Positions 30,819 through 41,934 of a stretch of 64,000 nt of DNA are shown here, one piece after another. The translations under genes were made by a program, and so were the position numbers. The notes beneath the pieces are model-generated. The model had not been told where the DNA came from. It was given only the letters and a program-made list of their open reading frames with translations, and ran no database searches. Every line of letters begins with the position of its first letter. Within the stretch, counting starts at the first letter, position 1. The stretch spans positions 124,001 to 188,000 of the forward strand of contig ML978201.1 in assembly GCA_010015745.1 (NCBI GenBank), written 5' to 3'. Origin of the DNA: Setomelanomma holmii. Taxonomy: Eukaryota; Ascomycota; Dothideomycetes; Pleosporales; Phaeosphaeriaceae.

Positions 30819-31552
30819 AAGGGTGTTGAACTACCAGTGTTGGTGGGTGAAGCAGAGAAGGGGAATGAGGGTGTGGGGATGTGATGGTTGATGTGGCTGA
30901 GTTCGCCACCGCATCTTGCGTCGGATGTCTGGAACACCGACGATCTGGAATGACGACGATCACGTGCCAGAACCGCTCCTGTACACGTGGACCGCGCACA
31001 TTAACTCGACTACCTCGATACGCGTGGATGTCGAAGTCAAAGAATATCCGTAATAAGCAGCATGTTCAATCATGATTATTGGTACGTAAGATCGATGACT
31101 TTCCTGAGATGCAATTGTGATTCTCGTACTGTTACAGATGGGACCTCGAACATGAGGCCCTACATCGCCCTTGCTTTTTATGTAACCACATGCAGGAATG
31201 CACTGAACATGCCGCTATGCTGAGAGGAGAACCTGCGACGGATCTTGGAGCATGTGTGAATGCAATGAGAAATAAAATACGCCGACCGGAATGCCATTGT
31301 CCCACATTATTCCTCGAAAACTTCGCTTGGGGAAATAGGAAAGATCAAGCATCCGACAGAAAGGTGTTTCTTGTGGTAGTATGGGAAAGAAAACAAGTGT
31401 ATCGGGGCAGTTCGAAAAAGAAGTCGAAGAACACCAGGGAAGAAACGCCAAACTCGAGCTTTTGTCGCTGTATGAAACGCCTCTCGTGCCGCCTTGAGTA
31501 GGATAGGGGAAGAAGATCGATGATTGGAAACATAGTAGCGGCGTCGTAATCG
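30819..31552. other. Intergenic between two minus-strand genes
   Basis: Holds the promoter of the gene starting at 30818 and the 3' UTR of the gene ending at 31553. Short open frames look random. No repeat or RNA gene recognised. Confidence 0.45.
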
Positions 31553-32130
31553 TTAAGCATTCAGCGCAGCTAGCAGGCTGTCGTCCAGTAAATCGACAAT
31601 ACGCTGGCGATTGTGCAGGCTGATGCTACCGTCGCACAAGGCCGCCCGTAGTTGTTCAAACGCAGGGCGACAGGGGTAAATCTCCGTCTTCACGAGATCA
31701 ACGAAGTCTCCAGCTACATGATCTCGCAGATTCTGCATCGACAACAGCATTCCGCCGTAGAGCTTGATCAAAGTCGAGAGTCCGACGTTGGTCATGTTGG
31801 TGGTGGCGTCTTCGGAACCAAAGTGACGAAACTCGTTGTACATTCGGGTATTGTGGTTTTGAGTAAGGAAATGAGACCAAAATGGCAGAGGACTACCATG
31901 TCGTGAGGCGTTATACCGATGGGGACGTCGCTGCGCTGCTGAAGCGCTTCTAATCGGAGGTGATAACACGAAGCATGGGTGTAATCAAACGGTAGTGAAT
32001 GGACTGGCCCCTCCTGGGCTTTGACCCAATAAAGACGCAAAGGGGCGGGAGAAGTTGACAGTATAGGCTGTGTAGCATTGCGAGAGTCCCCAGAAACGTC
32101 GTCTCCGACAATACTGCTCACAATTAGCAT
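31553..32130 (-). CDS. Conserved-looking protein of unknown function with an unresolved frame junction
   Basis: The ATG at 32130 encodes MLI, then a 54-nt intron (32121-32068, GTGAGC...ACACAG) leads to PILSTSPAPLRLYWV, FDYTHASCYHLRLEAL and SDVPIGITPHDMVVLCHF. From about 31880 a second frame of high quality runs to the stop at 31553 (RMYNEFRHFGSEDATTNMTN, then LSTLIKLYGGMLLSMQNL and QRIVDLLDDSLLAAL). Both halves look like one protein of roughly 170 residues. However, the frames differ by one base, and no AG acceptor exists between about 31895 and 31840 to place a normal intron. Either a small indel (real or sequencing) or an unusual splice lies there. It sits 100 bp downstream of the La-motif gene on the same strand. 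Family not recognised. Confidence 0.62.
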
Positions 32131-32231
32131 ACTGTATGGAGCTGGCTTGAGAATCTCCAACGCTTACCTTCGAGATGAATCAATGGCCCCGACCTTGACC
32201 GAGCATATGATCATCATGTCTGACACGTTTG

Positions 32232-34887
32232 TCAGTTTGGCTTTACTATTGATGTGTCATTAGAAGACGTTCTCGAGGTAGAAGGAAGGAGCGCATCATC
32301 TCGCAGCTGGTCTGGCTTCCGGACAAGGACCATTAAGCGTGCGACTAGCGCATCTGAGTAAGAATTGGGTTGAAAACTCACAGCCTTAGTCGAAGCCTCC
32401 ACCGGATGGCCATTCGAAACAGCGCCGTCAGGCGTTCCGTCTGAAACTGCACCATTGGGCAAGTTATCCGTGGCAGACTGGTTATCTTGCGAATCCCCAT
32501 TGGTATAGCCATTCATCTGAGGAAATGAAACATTGCCAGCGTGTGGCCCCATGGGCTCGCCCGCGGACATAGGCCACTGAGGAGCGCTTGACTGGTCGAA
32601 GCCGCTCGGGTGTGGAATGGGTGGATGATGAAGCTCTTTTGGTCCGTCATTCTGCGCGCTCGCATCACGGTCAGCCATCTTGAGGACAAACTGCTCCCAG
32701 CCTTCTCTCCTACGCAGCCTGTCTTGACCGTCCTCGCCTGTGCGGTACTGTACTGCAGCTGATTGCTGGCATACTAGCTTGATCAGTTCGATGTCTGTTG
32801 ACAAGCTCTTGATCCGGTTGAAGGCTGCAATGAACTCAAGCGCCACGAAACCCTGAGAGTCCATATGTCGACGCAGGTACAGGTCCTTCAGCAGATTGTC
32901 CAGAGAAAAGTAGTACTCTCTAAGTATCGTTAGCATTTCGTCATGAGAAGAGGAATTGTACATACACTTGAGTAGTAATCATCTGAAACAGCGCGAACTG
33001 GTCCACATAGGGTGTATATGGAACAGCACTCATCGGCTGCTGGACCATGCCGTAGTCGTACATGTTGTACGTCTGCAGCGGTGGTACCGGCGGACCAGCT
33101 TGATAGGGTGCAAACCTATAAGGATCTGTGGTCACAGATTGCGATCGATGCCCGCTGCGACCATACTTGCCCTGTGGGGCTGTGAAAAAGCTAGGGTTCT
33201 CTGGGTTGAAGGTGGTGGGCGACCGCGGACCCATTGCGAAAGATGACATGGACTGTGTCGGCATATGGCCGTTGGCAAACTGATGCCCGTTGGCGTAGCT
33301 ACCTCGACCTCCACGAGCTCCTCCTCGGCCACGATCACGTCCATTTGAGTAAGAACCGAAGCGACCCGACTTGTGTTGGTGACCGTTCGATCCATCGTGG
33401 TAAGTGTTCCGACGCTCGCCATCTCCAGGTGCGTCTGTCTGCGTAGCAGCTGATGCTCGACGATCATCGAAGGTGTTATCCTTCGTTGGTGATGCATCGC
33501 CATCTCTCCTGCGCTCACCACCAAACGCCATATCGCCTCGTCGGGGCTTGGAGCTCCGGGACGGGAACTGGCGGGAGTAGGCACCGTTCTGGCCGGGTGC
33601 CTGAGAAGCATCAGGAGCCGAGGCGGAAGTCCTGGGCCTGAACTCAACATCAGATGAAGGTGCTCCCATCGGCTTGGATGGCTTCTCCACAGCGGACGCT
33701 TGCAGGGATGGAGACGCTGCGTTGCCCGCGCGCTTGGCCTTTGGTGAGGCTTCTCTGGGCGCCGCACCCTCGGCGCGCTCGCGCTTCGTGTTGTCACCAT
33801 TAGTGATCGAAGGGGATGCTGAGCCATCCTTTTCAGGCTGCCTTGCACCATTGGACCCGTATGCGGAGGTCCTGCCTGCTTGCTGAGCTCCTCCACGCCC
33901 GCCCGGTCTGCCTCCTCGTCGAGAGTTCGCGGCATTGGGCAGTGGTGTGTTGAAGACAACAGACGGCGTATACGGGACTTTCACCCATTCCTGCTTGCCA
34001 TGCGATCCATTGGAGGTGCTTTCTTTCCGCTCCTTCTCAACCTTCTCGCCCTTTTCTTGAGCCTTCTTTCGGTCTTCGTCGATCGCAATCGCCGTGTCTG
34101 GGGTCGGCCACGACTCCTGGTCGCGCTTCGGAGGCGGAGGTTGGGCATTCTCTGAGGCCCTGGGCTTGCTGTCTTTCTTCAACTCGCCCTCTGACCTAGT
34201 GTCTTTCCGACCTTGAGAGAACTTGTCCTCTTCCTGGCCCTTCGCCTTGCCGAAAATTGTCACAGGTTGTCCCTTGACCTCTGAATCGTTCTTCTTGACT
34301 GGAGCACCCTGGGTAGCACCATTCGCAAGAGGAGAAGAAGAAGAAGTGGGCCTCTGTGTCTTAGACTTTAGCTCGTCTGCTCGCTTCTTCCAAAAATTCA
34401 CAGCAGGCAAAGGCGCCTCCTGAAGTGGCTTAACCACGGCGTTCTTGCCCTTCTTGACCTTTTCTGAGGTTTTCTCGACTGGCTCGATCGACTTATCCAC
34501 TGAAGTGGAGGCCTGTGACTTGTTGTCCCACGTGGACTCCGAAGAGGCGTTGGGTAATGAGGAGACATCGTCGTCCTTGGTCACGGTAGAGGCGGACGAG
34601 GCGCCGAGGTCTGGCGACGAGATACTCGAGTTCTCGAGGTTCTGTACGGATGCAGCCGGCGCGGCCGATGATGCCCGTGAATGGGTCTCGCGAGTTGTCG
34701 TGGACTGTTCGGGCTGGGCCTCGCCCTCAGCATCATCTGCCCAGGTGGGTGCTGAAGTTACGGAGCCATTTGGGACGGGAGCCGCGTCTTTGGCCGGTGT
34801 TGCAGCGCCTGAGACTGGCTTGCTTGTGGTGGTGGGTGTTGACATGCCTTTGGCGGCTTGTGCGTAGGAGAATGTAGACGCAGCCAT
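32232..34887 (-). CDS. La-motif RNA-binding protein (LARP1 / Slf1-Sro9 type)
   Basis: Exons 34887-32966 and 32919-32232, with a 46-nt intron (GTATGT...CTTAG, branch GCTAACG), give 869 residues. The intron falls just inside the La motif: TQ then VEYYFSLDNLLKDLYLRR, followed by MDSQGFVALEFIAAFNRI and IELIKLVCQQS (residues about 640-700). The N-terminal 600 residues are disordered, with FSYAQAAKG at the start (a PAM2-like resemblance only), Ser/Lys-rich stretches, RGG-type patches (RRGGRPGGRGG; RDRGRGGARGGRG) and a Tyr/Pro-rich block before the La motif. A shorter Asn/Gly-rich tail follows. Fungal Slf1/Sro9 relatives bind mRNA and polysomes and tune translation and stress response. No RRM is visible, consistent with that group. 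A GTGAGT site in the second exon would give a 32-nt intron and was not used. Confidence 0.9.
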
Positions 34888-37800
34888 GGCGCTGGATCTA
34901 AGTATGCCTTAGAAGGAGCAAGTACGTGGACTCTGCAAGCGCTGGTAGTCGCTCGTTATCCCTGACGGGAGTGCTGCAAGAGGCTGACCAGTACAGAGCT
35001 AGCACTAGGTGTCCGGAGAGGTGGACTTCTAACCTCTCCGCACGTTGGATCCTGTGATGCGACCAGGCTTTGCGCTCGCGGATGGATTCGAATGGGGGAA
35101 TGCTCGGACGATACTCAGCGCGCTGAGTCTAGTAGTCGAGGCCGTAGATGGGACTCGCGGCTAGGTCTGCTTTTGCGTAGCAGGAATTGAACGACAGCCG
35201 GAACAATTTCCGAAGGTGAGCTGCGCCGGACTATGTTAGCGAATGGGCGACACTGTAGTGGTAGTGAAAGTGAGTAGAGTACAGAGAGGCGAAGTAAAGT
35301 GCATAGAGTAATCGGGGGCCGAGTGTGTGGAGTCTCTCGGGCGGAGGTATTGCAAGCGCAAGCGCACAAGCTGGTGTGAATGTGTGGGCTAATATCGGGT
35401 CTGGGAGGGCAGGAGCAATCGTGAGCAGCTCCCGTAGCTCTATTCAAGCAATCTGAAGCGTCCGAAGAGGCATGGAAATGGCTGCAAGCTCGAAAGGAAT
35501 GCTCGGCGCAGGCAAGACAAGTAGCAAGCGTGCAGCGGACGAGGGCGGCGACGTGTGCGAAAACTAACCTCTGGGACAAGCCTGAGCGGGCTGTTTGGCA
35601 GACCGTACAGGTAGCAAGCGACAGACACGCTGGCAGCACAAATGAAGGCCTCGTGGATGGTTGAGGGCGGAAACGAAGGTGCAGTGGTAGCGAGGTATCG
35701 AGCGGGCTCCAGGTACACGAAAGATGCGGTTACTGCACAGCTTATGTGCGAGCAACAGCGGTAACGGGGCTGAGGCGGCGTCGAGAGGGTCGGCGGCGAG
35801 GTTGTCGAGGCAGACAAGACCCAGTTGACGAATATTGACGGTCGTGTGTGCGGGCAGACAAGCGTAGAGTGGAGGAAGGTAAGTAGTCACTTGTAGCGCG
35901 AAATTTTCTAAGGTGCTGCTCTAAACATCCCGACCCGCACTCGGCAGCAATTCACCAGACTGCCCACAAGATCCGAGGAGCCCACAGAAACTGACTGGTA
36001 GAGGGTACGCACGCGCGCCAGCCTGGGCCTTCTCTGCCCGCCGTTATTTCGCCGTGGTGCTCTCGCAATGCACTCATATCATTTGGCCGGCTTGCAATGG
36101 GTTCCCCAAAATGACGTTACCCCTCATTGTCACTGAATTGCTGCCTACCGTAGATGCTGCCAGCTGCAGCACAGCGTTCCTCACCATATGCGTCTTGCAC
36201 GTCAGCGCCCAACCTGCGACGCTGCACACATCCCGCCCTAAGCACTGGCGCCTCGGTGCAGGGCCGTTACTGGCACTTCCTTTTGTTGTGCCGGCATCTG
36301 CACGAGCGAGCCATCCTTGCGGCGGGAAAACGGATCGCGGTCGGTAATAGTCGGAACATCCACCTACTTCATCTGCCTTGACAGCTGCCACATTCAGCCT
36401 CGCTGCGCCATTGGGAATGCCATGCTAACACTATCGACTTCTCCGTTGCTCCTTTGCCAACATTACGTTTCAGAGCGTCTGGTCGACGCCGCGAGGCCAT
36501 CAATGGCTGTTTTCTTGCGGATGTTGGGTCTGCTTTGACCAATGCGCCGCAAGCAGATAAGCAGATGGGTACTCAGCAATGTCCGCTCGCACGGAGCTCT
36601 CCGGCTCCAGATGTTGAGAGCATCTGTACGAGTTGGCCTCGCTGCGAAGAATGACGGCATTTGCATCATTTCAGTCCGCACAGATGAACTTGGAAGTCAT
36701 TATGACCTGTGCACCGACCGCCTCTCCAGGTCGGGTCCATTGATAATGCTGGAACACTAATTTTCTCCATGTTCTGCAGACTACCTGGACATTACCAGGA
36801 CCTGCTGTATGTCAAGACATTATCCGACAATGCGACATTCCTGTCCCACGTCGCCTCGTTCCGACCCGCACTTGTCTCGGACAAGCCACCTGGAGTGTAA
36901 TCTGGGACAAAATGCGATCGCGTCGAACATCCAGGGTTGAGCTCAAATTAGCCAGAACTCCAATATCGCAGATTGCTTCAGGAAATTCGAGTAACTGGAC
37001 CAGGACCACATGATCACTGGCGATGTGATTTATACTATATCGTGTCTCTTCGAGACTTCTGCACCGGAGGAACTGCTGTTTATATTCGCGACCGCACCTT
37101 CCGCATATATCAAAATACCTCCAGACGCCCAGTGATGAGCAGTCTCCAGCGCACCTTTCCAGGGCGAAGACGCACCCCATCCAGAATCTTCCACAAACGA
37201 GACTACCATCCCGACACAGCTTAGTGACACGACTGGCTTTGATTGATAGTCGCTCAAAATCGTCCATGGTACCGAGATGAGCGCCCCTCCTTCATTGTGC
37301 CACGTGAACTCTCCTGGGTCTCTTCAGCCATACCTTTTGAAATTTCTCCAGGCACCACGTGGTCAATCCACACTACTCACCTCGTGCATGCGGTATTCCA
37401 AACTGCTCCGAATTACCCCAGATTCACCTACATGCTACAGTACCTGCATACTCCGCATCTGAACCCCCCGCATGGGTCAGCATGGGCCTTTTCTAGACTA
37501 CATCCATTCGCATCGCCGCACAGGATAATATCGAACATAATCTTGTACACAACTCCTTGCACGGGAATGGAGTGGATGCAACACGATCTACCTAGCCACG
37601 TCTTTTACGTCATAGTAGGAATCTGTTCTTGGGAGCTCTGGTCGAGATGCAAATTCGCAATAGCCTTGTGTCTCGTGATCTCCTTCTATGAAGCGAGACG
37701 GAGAAACACTTCGTGTCGATTGTTTTCCTGCATCGTGGTATTCGAAGACAAGAATCGCGACGTAGCCTTCATACTCATTTGAGCAGTACTGCTGAAACAT

Positions 37801-37998
37801 AGCGCGTGATTCGACTTCGCGTTATCCGCAGCAGAACTTGGAAAAGTATGGTTTTAAGCATCCACACTCGCTTACCTGATTCTAAAGTAGTGACCATTGT
37901 CGGTCCTCCTGTAGTGCAAAATCTTCCGATCGACCACACATCATCCACAACGGAACCCACCCTACCCCCTCCTTACCCCATCTCCACGCCCACAACCC
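34888..37998. other. Longest gene-free stretch (3.1 kb)
   Basis: Lies between the La-motif gene start and the F-box gene stop, both on the minus strand. The first kilobase is purine-rich on the plus strand (pyrimidine-rich on the coding strand of the La-motif gene) and probably holds its leader and promoter. Open frames of 60-180 codons occur, for example 36812-37267 (-) and 37243-37782 (+), but they overlap on both strands and none resembles a family. No RNA gene, repeat or transposon signature was seen. Confidence 0.45.
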
Positions 37999-39465
37999 TC
38001 ACTCCCAGACTACATCCCTCTCCACATCCCTCCACCTCTCCATCTTCGCCCTCGCCTTATCCTCGCCATTCGCCCACCACCACACACTCCACAGCCCATC
38101 CTCCCACCTACTCTCAAACACATTCCTAATACTCTCCAATTCCACTCCACCATCCGCCTTCCTCTCGCACCGCTCAAACTCCACCATCGCTGCATCGAGA
38201 AAGTATTCATTCGCATGGTCCTTAATATCAAACAGCTGGTCATTTCGAGGCGCGGGGATGCTGGGCGACATAGTGCTGCGTGTTTGGTGAAACGACGAGC
38301 GCGCTATGATGTTCAGATACGTGAGAGATGCGCGAAGTAACGTCCTTCTATACTGCTTCTCATTCAGACCCACGTTCGCCGGGAACGCAAAAGCCCGCGA
38401 CGACCGGTGCCAGTGCTGCGTCGATTCCGGGATATCGAAATCAGGATACGGTGGACGTTGGGAGATTTCGGCGCGGACCATGAGCTCGATTATGTCAGGG
38501 GGTTGGAAGTAGGTTTGGCCAGCGGAGAGGAAGAGTTGGAGGAGTCGTGCGGAGTAGGCTGGGTCGGTTTGGAAGTCGGTGGAGAAGGTGAAGGGGAGCG
38601 AGGAAGAGTCGCGGTCTGCGAGGGTGTGGCTGTGTAAAGGGAAGAGGTGGTGGTATATGAACTTGAAGATTGCGTGGCTGTCTAGTTCGTCGAGTAATGG
38701 TTCGCGTCGCTGGTCGCGGAGGTTCTGTTTGGCCATCTCTAACATTGCGACTTGGACATCGAAGCGCGACGGGTAGGCGAAGTTAGTCAGGATCCATCGA
38801 AGCTCATTTAATAGCCAGACATGTGTTATGGCTGCATGAAAGCGTGCTCTGTGGTCGGTCCTGAAGGTTGTGTAAAAGGCTGTCTCTGGTGTATTGTGGC
38901 ATCGAGATGCCATTTCCCCATCCTTGAACGTCTCTTCGCGCCGGACAAGAGATTGGAGCCCGTGGATCAAGTCATCAGCGTCTACGCCTTCATCAGCTGC
39001 GAGGAAGTCGGCGGCGATAAGTTGACGCTTGAGCCACAGGGTTTCGAGCACCCGCAACCCCTGATACCGAGCCAGCATATCATATATCATGTCGTCAGGC
39101 CAGCATCTCGAGCAATCTGCAGATACACATGCGCCTGGCGCGGTCGCAGTGACCAATCCGTTTTCCCATTGGTTCACAGTGACTCCGGGTGCATTCTGTG
39201 TAGCAGGAAGTTGACTGCTACTCTGTCGCATTTGCTCGACAATCTCCCCATGAAGTCTCTGAATCTTCGATAGCTGCCAATCGTATCGGTGCTGTGGGGC
39301 TTGCGAAATGATTGAACGCATGATTTTGACGTAAGAAACCTGCCGTCGAATGACACCGTAAGTCTTCCTGCACGCTCTGCCGAAATAATGTACGTCTTCG
39401 ATGCTTCCCAAATAGTGGAAAATGGATTCCAAAAGCTCGATTGGTAGGTCGAAAATTCGAGCCAT
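37999..39465 (-). CDS. F-box protein
   Basis: A single exon of 488 residues. The N-terminus FDLPIELLESIFHYLGSIED followed by VHYFGRACRKTYGVI is an F-box (residues about 4-45), which docks to Skp1 in SCF ubiquitin ligases. The rest is mostly helical with many aromatic residues and no recognisable WD40 or leucine-rich repeat. A pair of cysteines (CVSADCSRCWPDD) near residue 120 is notable. Many fungal F-box proteins share this layout with variable C-terminal target-binding regions. Substrate unknown. The 3' end is unusually A/G-rich on the coding strand. Confidence 0.85.
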   Translation of the reverse strand: MARIFDLPIELLESIFHYLGSIEDVHYFGRACRKTYGVIRRQVSYVKIMRSIISQAPQHRYDWQLSKIQRLHGEIVEQMRQSSSQLPATQNAPGVTVNQWENGLVTATAPGACVSADCSRCWPDDMIYDMLARYQGLRVLETLWLKRQLIAADFLAADEGVDADDLIHGLQSLVRREETFKDGEMASRCHNTPETAFYTTFRTDHRARFHAAITHVWLLNELRWILTNFAYPSRFDVQVAMLEMAKQNLRDQRREPLLDELDSHAIFKFIYHHLFPLHSHTLADRDSSSLPFTFSTDFQTDPAYSARLLQLFLSAGQTYFQPPDIIELMVRAEISQRPPYPDFDIPESTQHWHRSSRAFAFPANVGLNEKQYRRTLLRASLTYLNIIARSSFHQTRSTMSPSIPAPRNDQLFDIKDHANEYFLDAAMVEFERCERKADGGVELESIRNVFESRWEDGLWSVWWWANGEDKARAKMERWRDVERDVVWE

Positions 39466-40240
39466 ATTGACACAGCTCTCCTACGGGTGTACGTTCCGGT
39501 ACAAATGTCAACAGCTTCAGGAAATGTCCTCTCTTCTGTCGGAGATCCTGGGGATGTCCGACGGCGGGTGTAAATCTGGTTCGCACCACCAAACTGTAGA
39601 CGTGGTTTGTGACCTTCTGTGCTTACTGGAAGCAGCTAGCTGTTGATGAGGCTTGCTTCCGGACTTGCTTCGCGTCAAGCCTACTTTAAGTGTAGGACTG
39701 CTTGCTAGTCGCAATGACAGGAGTTTGGCCGCTGGCGGCGCCGTCCCAGCGGTACGCAATTCAGAGGATACATATGTTGAAATCAATGAAAATCGTTTGA
39801 TTGGTGACAGATGCTAAGTTTTCGAACGGTCGTCAGGCTGAGCCTTATTCTTCTGCCTAGATCAGGTGTGTCGCTGGCGTTCGCTCCGCTTCCTGGCTGC
39901 TGATGAAACGCAGCCATCGGCCGGTAAACACGCAGCGTTCGCCATCATCGTGAGCACTTCGCGCACCTGTGTATGAGAGGAGTGCCTTTACGACGAGGGC
40001 AATGCTACTGACGATGGAGGAGAATGTGCAGGTTGGCGTAGACAGACGTGGTGCGGTAAGAGAGTGTCTGTCACCAGCACTCGCTCCGATTGGTTACTGA
40101 GTCACGGCTTCCCCACGACTGCCTGCCGCATCTGAGCCTTGGCGGTCGCCCTTCACTCCGCTCCTCCACCGCAACCACTCGCTCTGCAGCCTTACGTCAT
40201 CTTCAACACTTGTTCAAACCGTCGCTCCCTCACCGCAAAC
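39466..40240. promoter_or_regulatory. Divergent promoter region, F-box gene / taf10
   Basis: 775 bp between diverging start codons. The part next to taf10 is C-rich with CT tracts, as in many fungal 5' leaders. No specific element assigned. Confidence 0.5.
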
Positions 40241-40958
40241 ATGTCGGACAGCACTACCCAACCCGCCGACGCCAGCATGGAGGTGAACGAAGAGCTGGAC
40301 CCAACAGTTGAGGCGGAGATCAACCGCGACGCGACACAGGCAGACGCCATGAATCTCGATGGCGTCGCCGACGCAGAGCCAGCAGTCAACGGAGTATCAG
40401 ACACAGCACAAACGTTCGAAGCGCGGATACCAGCAAAGAAGGATGCGACTCTTCGAGAGTTCCTGGGGAAGATGGACGAATACGCGCCAATCGTAGGAAC
40501 CTAACGCTGCAAGCTAGAGGCAGTCTGGCTTACTTATATAGATACCTGACGCCGTCACAAACTACTACCTCACACGCGCTGGTCTACCGCCGCCACCTCA
40601 GACCTCGCCGCATCTCGCACGCCTTCTTGCCCTCGCGACGCAGAAGTTTATCGCAGATATCGCAGCCGACGCCTACCAGTTCTCGCGCATCAGATCGTCC
40701 AACACAACGAGTAACAATCCCATGGGCGGACTGGGTGCCGGAGCAGGACCTCAGGGAGCCGGAGCACCGGGCGGAGCGCCAGGCGGAAAGGACTCTGGCG
40801 CAAAAGCCAAAGACTACAATCTGGGCATTCAGCGACCTGGCTATGGCGGTGGTGGACAAGGAGGCAGTCAAGGACGCACAGTCTTGACTATGGAAGATCT
40901 TGGCATGGCAGTAGGAGAGTATGGCGTCAACATCAAGCGCGGCGAATTCTACCGATAA
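40241..40958 (+). CDS. taf10: TAF10, subunit of TFIID and SAGA
   Basis: Exons 40241-40492 and 40542-40958 join over a 49-nt intron (GTAGGA...TATATAG) to give 222 residues. The junction restores [20 protein letters not shown], the core TAF10 signature. The histone-fold region runs from about residue 68 ([11 protein letters not shown]) through [16 protein letters not shown], and the conserved C-terminus is [20 protein letters not shown] Gly/Ala-rich insert of about 50 residues separates helix 2 from the end, as in filamentous fungi. TAF10 pairs with TAF8 in TFIID, or SPT7 in SAGA, in the nucleus. The N-terminal 65 residues are acidic and disordered. The ATG at 40241 is the first in frame. Confidence 0.95.
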
Positions 40959-41166
40959 GCTGCTTCTCTTTTGGAGATGGGCGCACCAAAATCATGCATC
41001 ACAGGCGTTGGGCGGGCTATATGGCGCAGGACATTATGACAAGATTGGGACATTTCGCCCTACTGAAGGGCGTATGGTATTTGTACACTATCAACACAGT
41101 GGAAAGGCTTCTAGATAACCACCGATGATACCCAAACTCCAACATGATGCATATGCAACCCAGGCA

Positions 41167-41647
41167 TTACTTGTTCTTCGTCTGCTTGTACGTGAAGTTC
41201 TTCCGTGTCCTATGGCGCAGTCAGCTTTCTCCGAATTGTATGACGTACACCAATGTATTCAGCTATGTGCTGAAGCCAGGAAGACGTACGGCGCAAATTC
41301 TCCCAGCTTGTGTCCAACCATGTCTTCCGTTATGGTAATGTTCTGGTAGTTCTTCCCATCGTGGATCTGAAACTTCAAGCCAACGAAATTTGGTAGTATC
41401 GTCGCCGACCGTGCTTGGGTCTTGATCGGAGGTACTCGCTCTCCCGGTTTCGCTCGTTTTATAGGCAGGCTGCATCGCTTAGTCGCGCGTCCATGACCTC
41501 GTTTCGACGTGTGAACTTACGGCACAATGTTTGGCCCTGCGACGAGTTAGCCTTGTTGTCCGCCACAATCGCTTCATGCTAAGAAAGTCATTTGGGGTAC
41601 ACACCTTTCCAGACCGACCGAGAGCACAGTGCCCGCGTGGGAAACAT
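41167..41647 (-). CDS. rsm19: Mitochondrial small-subunit ribosomal protein uS19 (Rsm19), four exons
   Basis: No long open frame marks this gene; it was found by its family motifs. Exons are 41647-41605 (43 nt), 41536-41521 (16 nt), 41469-41290 (180 nt) and 41209-41167 (43 nt). Introns of 68, 51 and 80 nt all have GT-AG ends. The joined product has 93 residues, close to the length of yeast Rsm19. Each junction restores conserved sequence: [20 protein letters not shown], and [18 protein letters not shown]. The S19 core [18 protein letters not shown] is complete. The protein binds the 3' domain of mitochondrial small-subunit rRNA. An open frame over exon 3 in another phase is a shadow. It is divergent from mre11 with only 287 bp between starts. 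Confidence 0.93.
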
Positions 41648-41934
41648 TGCGATGTGCGGCTTGAAAGGTGAGGTCGGCGAAATGTTTGAGAGCTTCCGTC
41701 ATGTCGCGCCCCACGTGAGAACGCATTTGGCGCTAAGAGTTTAGCCAGGCGGATGCGCGTCGTGAATCCTGGGATGAACGCTAGTGGCTGTTGTTAGGGT
41801 CTGGAGTGGCTCTTGATCGAGAGAGCTCGAGTGCTGCGAGGCACCAGTCTCGTTTTCCACTCTCCTCTACTGCACTGCTTGAGGGATCAGCTCACGTTTC
41901 GACATTAATAGACACCTCGGACCTATCGCCCACA
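41648..41934. promoter_or_regulatory. Short divergent promoter, rsm19 / mre11
   Basis: 287 bp between the start codons of two unrelated housekeeping genes, so regulatory sequence must be shared or interleaved. No single element could be assigned. Confidence 0.55.

Noticed and set aside
31830..31900. Programmed -1 ribosomal frameshift joining the two halves of the 31553-32130 gene
   Set aside because: No X-XXY-YYZ slippery heptamer in the right phase and no obvious pseudoknot; an indel or unusual splice is simpler.
32340..32400. GTGAGT...CAG intron inside the second exon of the La-motif gene
   Set aside because: It would be only 32 nt long, below the size of other introns here, and the uninterrupted frame continues with plausible sequence.
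36812..37267. Minus-strand open frame of 151 codons
   Set aside because: No family-like motif, overlapped by other frames on both strands, and no supporting splice structure.
37243..37782. Plus-strand open frame of 179 codons
   Set aside because: Composition looks random (many Cys, His and Trp without pattern) and no neighbours or motifs support it.
41263..41475. Minus-strand open frame of 70 codons
   Set aside because: Same strand as rsm19 exon 3 but in another phase; the phase with uS19 motifs is the real one.
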